DNA from: an uncultured Oscillospiraceae bacterium
GTDB taxonomy: Bacteria; Bacillota; Clostridia; Oscillospirales; Oscillospiraceae
Length of the DNA: 8,729 nt
Assembly (NCBI GenBank): GCA_934572445.1
Contig: CAKTLD010000085.1
Coordinates: forward strand, 1 to 8,729
Direction of reading: 5' to 3'
The notes beneath the pieces were generated by a model, which worked only from the letters and a program-made list of their open reading frames with translations, was not told the origin of the DNA and did no database searches. Each line of letters starts with the position of its first letter. The stretch's first letter is position 1. Positions 6,212-8,729 of this stretch are shown here, piece by piece. The position numbers and the translations under genes were made by a program.

Positions 6212-6294
6212 TGCTTGCACCTCTTTCCTTAATTACGGACTCGCTCTCGGGGGCGTTCGGCGGAAGCCGGAACTTTATGCCCATTCAAAGCGGC
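6212..6294 (-). ncRNA. Structured rplU 5' leader, candidate Firmicute L21 leader
   Basis: Between the promoter and rplU, the minus-strand RNA can form a hairpin. Outer stem: complement of 6279-6282 with complement of 6251-6254 (GGGC/GCCC). Inner stem: complement of 6266-6272 with complement of 6256-6261 (TTCCGGC with GCCGAA, one bulged C), closed by TTCC. The motif GAGAGCGAGTC follows the hairpin, and as I recall this resembles the autoregulatory L21 leader family of Firmicutes (an Rfam family). The 5' end is an estimate from the promoter. Confidence 0.6.
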
Positions 6295-6300
6295 TTTCCA

Positions 6301-6329
6301 AGTATAACAGCGGGGGAATGGAAAGTCAA
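6301..6329 (-). promoter_or_regulatory. Strong sigma-A promoter of rplU-prp-rpmA
   Basis: On the minus strand, TTGACT (6329-6324) and TATACT (6306-6301) are 17 bases apart, close to the consensus. The upstream side is AT-rich with A tracts (complement of 6334-6338 and 6356-6368), which could act as an UP element. Confidence 0.93.
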
Positions 6330-6423
6330 GCAGTTTTTCTATCAAATTCAAGCGGTTTTGCATATTTTTGTCCGCTGCGCAGAAAATAGCGGCAGACCGA
6401 TTTGAAATAAGGAGAGTTGCAAT

Positions 6424-7419
6424 ATGGATCTGAACAAACAAAGGCTCTGGCGCGCGCTGCCGTTCGTCATGGCGATCCTGCTGCTGACGCTTCTTCCGCT
6501 GCAGAGCGCGTCGGCGCTCTTTGGCAGGGAGAAAGAGACGCCGCGCGCTGCGGACGGCGCGCCGGTGGCGGAAAACATGGAGGTGCGCGTGTACCGCGGC
6601 GTGCCGTATGAAGGCGTATTCCGCGCGGTGGACAACGAAGGCGGTACGCTGGCGTTCGACATCGTCACGCAGCCGAAAAAGGGAACGGCGGAGCTGACGG
6701 AGGACGGTCTCGGCTTTGTCTACACTCCCGCGGGAAAGCTCGGTGCGGACAGCTTCACCTACACCGCGACTGATGAGGAGGGCAACGTGTCGCTGCCTGC
6801 GACAGTGAGCCTTACCATCGAGCGCGCCGCGAGCGGCGTGTTCTACGCTGACATGGCGGGCGAGCGCGCCCACACGGCGGCACTGGATCTGGCTGAGCAC
6901 GGCGTGTTTGTGGGCGCGAAGGTCGGGCAGGATTATTTCTTTGAACCGCAGCGCACACTTACGCGTGGAGAATTTGTCGCCATGGCGCTCGCGGCCATGG
7001 ACCTTCAGGCTGAAGAGGTCAGCATGACGGGCTTCTGCGACGATGCGAGTATTCCGACCTGGGCCAAGGGCTGGGCCGTGAGCGCGCTGAACGCGGGCGT
7101 GATCTCCGGCGTGGGCACGGCGGAGGGCGTTGCCTTCCGCGCGGGTGACGGCATCACGCTCAACGAAGCGGCGGTCGTGCTGAACAGGCTCCTGCGCGTG
7201 ACGGATGTGGACCTTTCGGACTACGATGCCGCCGACGCGTGGTGCGCGCAGGCGGTGGCGAATCTGCAGTCTGTCAGCGTGATCGAGAGCGGCCGCTTTT
7301 CCGCCGAGGAAATGCGCGGCGGTGTGACGCGCGCGCAGGCGGCGGAGCTGCTGAGCGCAGCAATGACTCTGAAAGAAAGCAAAAGCAGCAAGGGCCTGCT
7401 TTCGGGTCTGTTCGGCTGA
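6424..7419 (+). CDS. Secreted protein with Ig-like (cadherin-like) domain and three SLH repeats
   Basis: This 331-residue exported protein has a signal peptide at residues 1-31 (basic N-terminus, hydrophobic 12-26, cleavage after ASA 29-31). Residues about 48-133 form an Ig-like/cadherin-like bacterial domain, with the typical GTLAFDIVTQPKKGTAEL and DSFTYTATDEEGNVS motifs. Three S-layer homology repeats follow, at about 139-195 (FYADMAGERAH ... LTRGEFVAMALAAM), 204-257 (FCDDASIPTWAKGWAV ... LNEAAVVLNRLL) and 268-314 (DAWCAQAVANL ... VTRAQAAELLSAAM). SLH triplets anchor proteins to pyruvylated secondary cell-wall polymers, so this should sit on the cell surface; the ligand is unknown. The start ATG 6424 has TAAGGAG (6408-6414) nine bases upstream. 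I see no convincing promoter in the 6330-6407 stretch shared with rplU. Confidence 0.93.
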   Translation: MDLNKQRLWRALPFVMAILLLTLLPLQSASALFGREKETPRAADGAPVAENMEVRVYRGVPYEGVFRAVDNEGGTLAFDIVTQPKKGTAELTEDGLGFVYTPAGKLGADSFTYTATDEEGNVSLPATVSLTIERAASGVFYADMAGERAHTAALDLAEHGVFVGAKVGQDYFFEPQRTLTRGEFVAMALAAMDLQAEEVSMTGFCDDASIPTWAKGWAVSALNAGVISGVGTAEGVAFRAGDGITLNEAAVVLNRLLRVTDVDLSDYDAADAWCAQAVANLQSVSVIESGRFSAEEMRGGVTRAQAAELLSAAMTLKESKSSKGLLSGLFG

Positions 7420-7453
7420 GACGGGCAGAGCGGGAGCGACGGCGTATAAAAGC

Positions 7454-7475
7454 CGGATGTCATGAGAAACATCCG
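7454..7475 (+). repeat. Weak hairpin in the 3' region of the SLH gene
   Basis: CGGATGT (7454-7460) can pair with ACATCCG (7469-7475) around an eight-base loop. No T run follows, so it is not a terminator by itself. It could protect the 3' end of the message. Confidence 0.35.
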
Positions 7476-7503
7476 CCGGCAAAACAGCAAGGATTACGTT
7501 TCA

Positions 7504-7539
7504 GGAACAGGCATGACTGCGTCATGCCTGTTCCGCTTT
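7504..7539 (+). terminator. Rho-independent terminator after the SLH gene
   Basis: A perfect 14-bp stem (7504-7517 with 7521-7534) has a three-base loop TGC and is followed by GCTTTT. The stem is unusually long and has no mismatch; the T run is short (four). It lies about 85 bases after the SLH stop codon. Confidence 0.82.
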
Positions 7540-7567
7540 TCGGGGCCTGTGCATGAGAATGAAGCAT

Positions 7568-7615
7568 GAGGACGGATTCGCCCGGCGCGCCCTTTCCGGC
7601 GTACCGTCCTCTTTT
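7568..7615 (+). terminator. Second terminator-like hairpin upstream of ddl
   Basis: GAGGACGG (7568-7575) pairs with CCGTCCTC (7604-7611) and TTTT follows (7612-7615). Inside, CGCCCGG can pair with CCGGCG with one bulge. It lies 33 bases past the first terminator and just before the ddl promoter, so it may insulate ddl from readthrough. Confidence 0.72.
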
Positions 7616-7617
7616 GC

Positions 7618-7651
7618 TTGTATTTGGGGAAAAGCTGTGGTAAAGTATAAA
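7618..7651 (+). promoter_or_regulatory. Probable sigma-A promoter of ddl
   Basis: TTGTAT (7618-7623), 17 bases, TAAAGT (7641-7646). An overlapping choice is TTGGGG, 16 bases, TATAAA (7646-7651). Both place the start near 7653-7658. The match is moderate, but the AT-rich stretch stands out from the surrounding GC-rich DNA. Confidence 0.55.
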
Positions 7652-7675
7652 TTAGAATAGTATGGATTAGCGTAT

Positions 7676-7688
7676 GGCCCTGTGGGCC
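7676..7688 (+). promoter_or_regulatory. Small hairpin in the ddl 5' UTR
   Basis: GGCCC (7676-7680) and GGGCC (7684-7688) form a perfect five-base-pair stem with loop TGT. It lies about 30 bases before the strong ribosome binding site AAAGGAGG (7716-7723). I do not recognise a known riboswitch in this leader. Confidence 0.4.
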
Positions 7689-7731
7689 TGCGAGTGAGTA
7701 TAAGCTCTTTCGGTCAAAGGAGGAAACAGCA

Positions 7732-8729
7732 ATGCGGATCGTGGTTCTGGCAGGCGGACTGAGTATGGAGCGCAACGTGTCGCTCTCGAGCGGCAACAAA
7801 ATTTGCCGCGCGCTGAGAGCGCGCGGGCATCAGGCCATTTTAGTGGATATGTTCATGGGTTTTGAAAACTACGACGGCAGGCTCGACGACGTCTTCGACG
7901 CGCCGGACGGCTTCTGCGGCGACTATTCTGTCGCCGAGGCGGAGCCCGACCTCGCTGCCGTGCGCGCGAGCCGCAGGGATCAGAGCCGCAGCCTGTTCGG
8001 CCCCGGCGTGCTCGATGTGTGCGCCAAGGCGGAAGTCGTCTTTCTGGCGCTGCACGGCACCTGCGGCGAGGATGGCCGCGTGCAGGCGGCGTTCGACCTG
8101 CTCGGCATCCCGTACACGGGTGCGGGCTACTTATCGAGCGCCATCGCGATGGATAAGGACCTGACGAAGCGTCTGGTGTCGGAATATGTCATCACGCCGC
8201 AGTGGCGCACCGTGCGCTACACGGAAGGCGACATCGCGCGCCTTGTGTCGGAAACGAAGCTCCCTTGCGTCGTCAAGCCGGTCGCCAACGGCTCGTCTGT
8301 CGGCGTCTCCATCGCGCATACGGGCGCAGAGCTCAAAGCGGCGCTCGAAGAGTGCTTACAGTTCGGCGCGCAGGTCGTGCTCGAACAGTACATCTCCGGC
8401 CGCGAGATCCAGGTTGGTATCATCGCGGGCAAGGCACTGCCCTCCATCGAAATTATCCCCAAGACGGGCTTTTATGACTACGCGAACAAGTATCAGGCCG
8501 GCGCGGCGGAGGAGATCTGCCCGTCTCCCATCCCCGAGGACTGGGAGATGCGCGTGCGCACCGCGACCGAGACGGTCTATCGCCTGATCGGGCTGAGCGT
8601 CTACTCCCGCGCGGACTTTATCGTCACGCCCGAAGGCACGCCGTACTTCCTCGAGATCAACACGCTGCCCGGCATGACGAAGACGAGCCTTCTTCCGCAG
8701 GAGGCGGCGGCGGTCGGCATCGGCTACGA
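7732..8729 (+). CDS. ddl: D-alanine--D-alanine ligase (3' end outside window)
   Basis: This is an ATP-grasp ligase that joins two D-alanines for the peptidoglycan stem peptide in the cytoplasm. 332 codons are present and the frame is open at the window edge. The N-terminal motif is AGGLSMERNVSLSSG with E13. LALHGTCGEDGRVQ lies at 106-118, then GIPYTGAG and KPVANGSSVGVS (182-193). The omega-loop YDYANKYQAG (248-257) carries the Lys-Tyr pair typical of D-Ala-D-Ala enzymes rather than VanA-type D-lactate ligases. Catalytic residues R293 and D295 (SRADF) and E308 and N310 (LEINTLPGMT) are visible. Residues about 40-100 are longer than in E. coli DdlB, as in some clostridial members. ATG 7732 is preceded by AAAGGAGG eight bases upstream. 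Confidence 0.97.
   Translation, partial: MRIVVLAGGLSMERNVSLSSGNKICRALRARGHQAILVDMFMGFENYDGRLDDVFDAPDGFCGDYSVAEAEPDLAAVRASRRDQSRSLFGPGVLDVCAKAEVVFLALHGTCGEDGRVQAAFDLLGIPYTGAGYLSSAIAMDKDLTKRLVSEYVITPQWRTVRYTEGDIARLVSETKLPCVVKPVANGSSVGVSIAHTGAELKAALEECLQFGAQVVLEQYISGREIQVGIIAGKALPSIEIIPKTGFYDYANKYQAGAAEEICPSPIPEDWEMRVRTATETVYRLIGLSVYSRADFIVTPEGTPYFLEINTLPGMTKTSLLPQEAAAVGIGY

Larger units (their letters stand above)
7420..7731 (+). other. 312-base intergenic region between the SLH gene and ddl
   Basis: It holds a weak hairpin, two terminator-like hairpins, a seven-base direct repeat GCATGAG (7551-7557 and 7564-7570), the presumed ddl promoter, and a 5' UTR of about 75 bases. I see no credible gene on either strand. 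Confidence 0.7.

Noticed and set aside
5513..6232. 239-residue open frame on the plus strand
   Set aside because: It is antisense to prp and rplU, both certain genes.
6269..6294. Second GGAAC element as another ECF promoter
   Set aside because: No CGTC-type -10 follows at 16-17 bases, and it lies within the rplU leader on the other strand.
6229..7482. 417-residue open frame on the minus strand
   Set aside because: It is antisense to the SLH gene, has a His/Arg/Ala-rich shadow composition, and runs through the rplU promoter and leader.
7494..7799. 101-residue open frame on the minus strand upstream of ddl
   Set aside because: It spans both terminators, the ddl promoter and the ddl start, and no ribosome binding site or family motif is visible.

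Overview
The window looks like a chromosomal segment of a moderately high-GC Firmicute of the class Clostridia, probably Oscillospiraceae/Ruminococcaceae-like. Three things point this way. L27 carries the Firmicute N-terminal extension removed by the protease Prp, and prp itself lies between rplU and rpmA. A small four-cysteine DUF6472-like protein follows obgE. The Shine-Dalgarno sites are strong and the sigma-A promoters are close to TTGACA-17-TATAAT. The taxonomic call is an inference from gene content. I see no insertion sequence, phage gene, CRISPR array, tRNA or rRNA.

Layout. Positions 1-2008 (+) hold a probable operon: the tail of a GNAT acetyltransferase, a YigZ/IMPACT-family protein, a voltage-gated K+ channel broken by one extra T in a T7 run, and a P-loop nucleotide kinase broken by an in-frame TAG. 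The operon ends at a hairpin terminator shared with the converging operon. Positions 2016-3557 (-) hold obgE with its own sigma-A promoter, followed by the DUF6472-like gene. Positions 3606-4484 (+) hold a lipoprotein of unknown function behind a sequence that closely resembles an ECF sigma factor promoter. Positions 4486-5163 (-) hold a YjjG-like HAD nucleotidase. Positions 5199-6329 (-) hold the ribosomal operon rplU-prp-rpmA with a strong promoter, a structured leader resembling the L21 leader, and a terminator. Positions 6424-7419 (+) hold a secreted protein with an Ig-like domain and three SLH repeats. Positions 7420-7731 hold two hairpin terminators and the ddl promoter and 5' UTR. Positions 7732-8729 (+) hold ddl (D-Ala-D-Ala ligase), which runs off the window.

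How the genes fit together. The core is ribosome assembly (L21, L27, the L27-trimming protease and the ribosome-assembly GTPase Obg), flanked by envelope genes (SLH protein, Ddl, lipoprotein). The usual Firmicute order rplU-prp-rpmA-obg is preserved on the minus strand, but it is interrupted by the HAD gene and the opposite-strand lipoprotein gene, and obgE has its own promoter. The most notable observations are the two adjacent one-lesion genes, the ECF-like promoter, and the inverted repeat over the obgE promoter. I did not find a convincing new multi-gene system.
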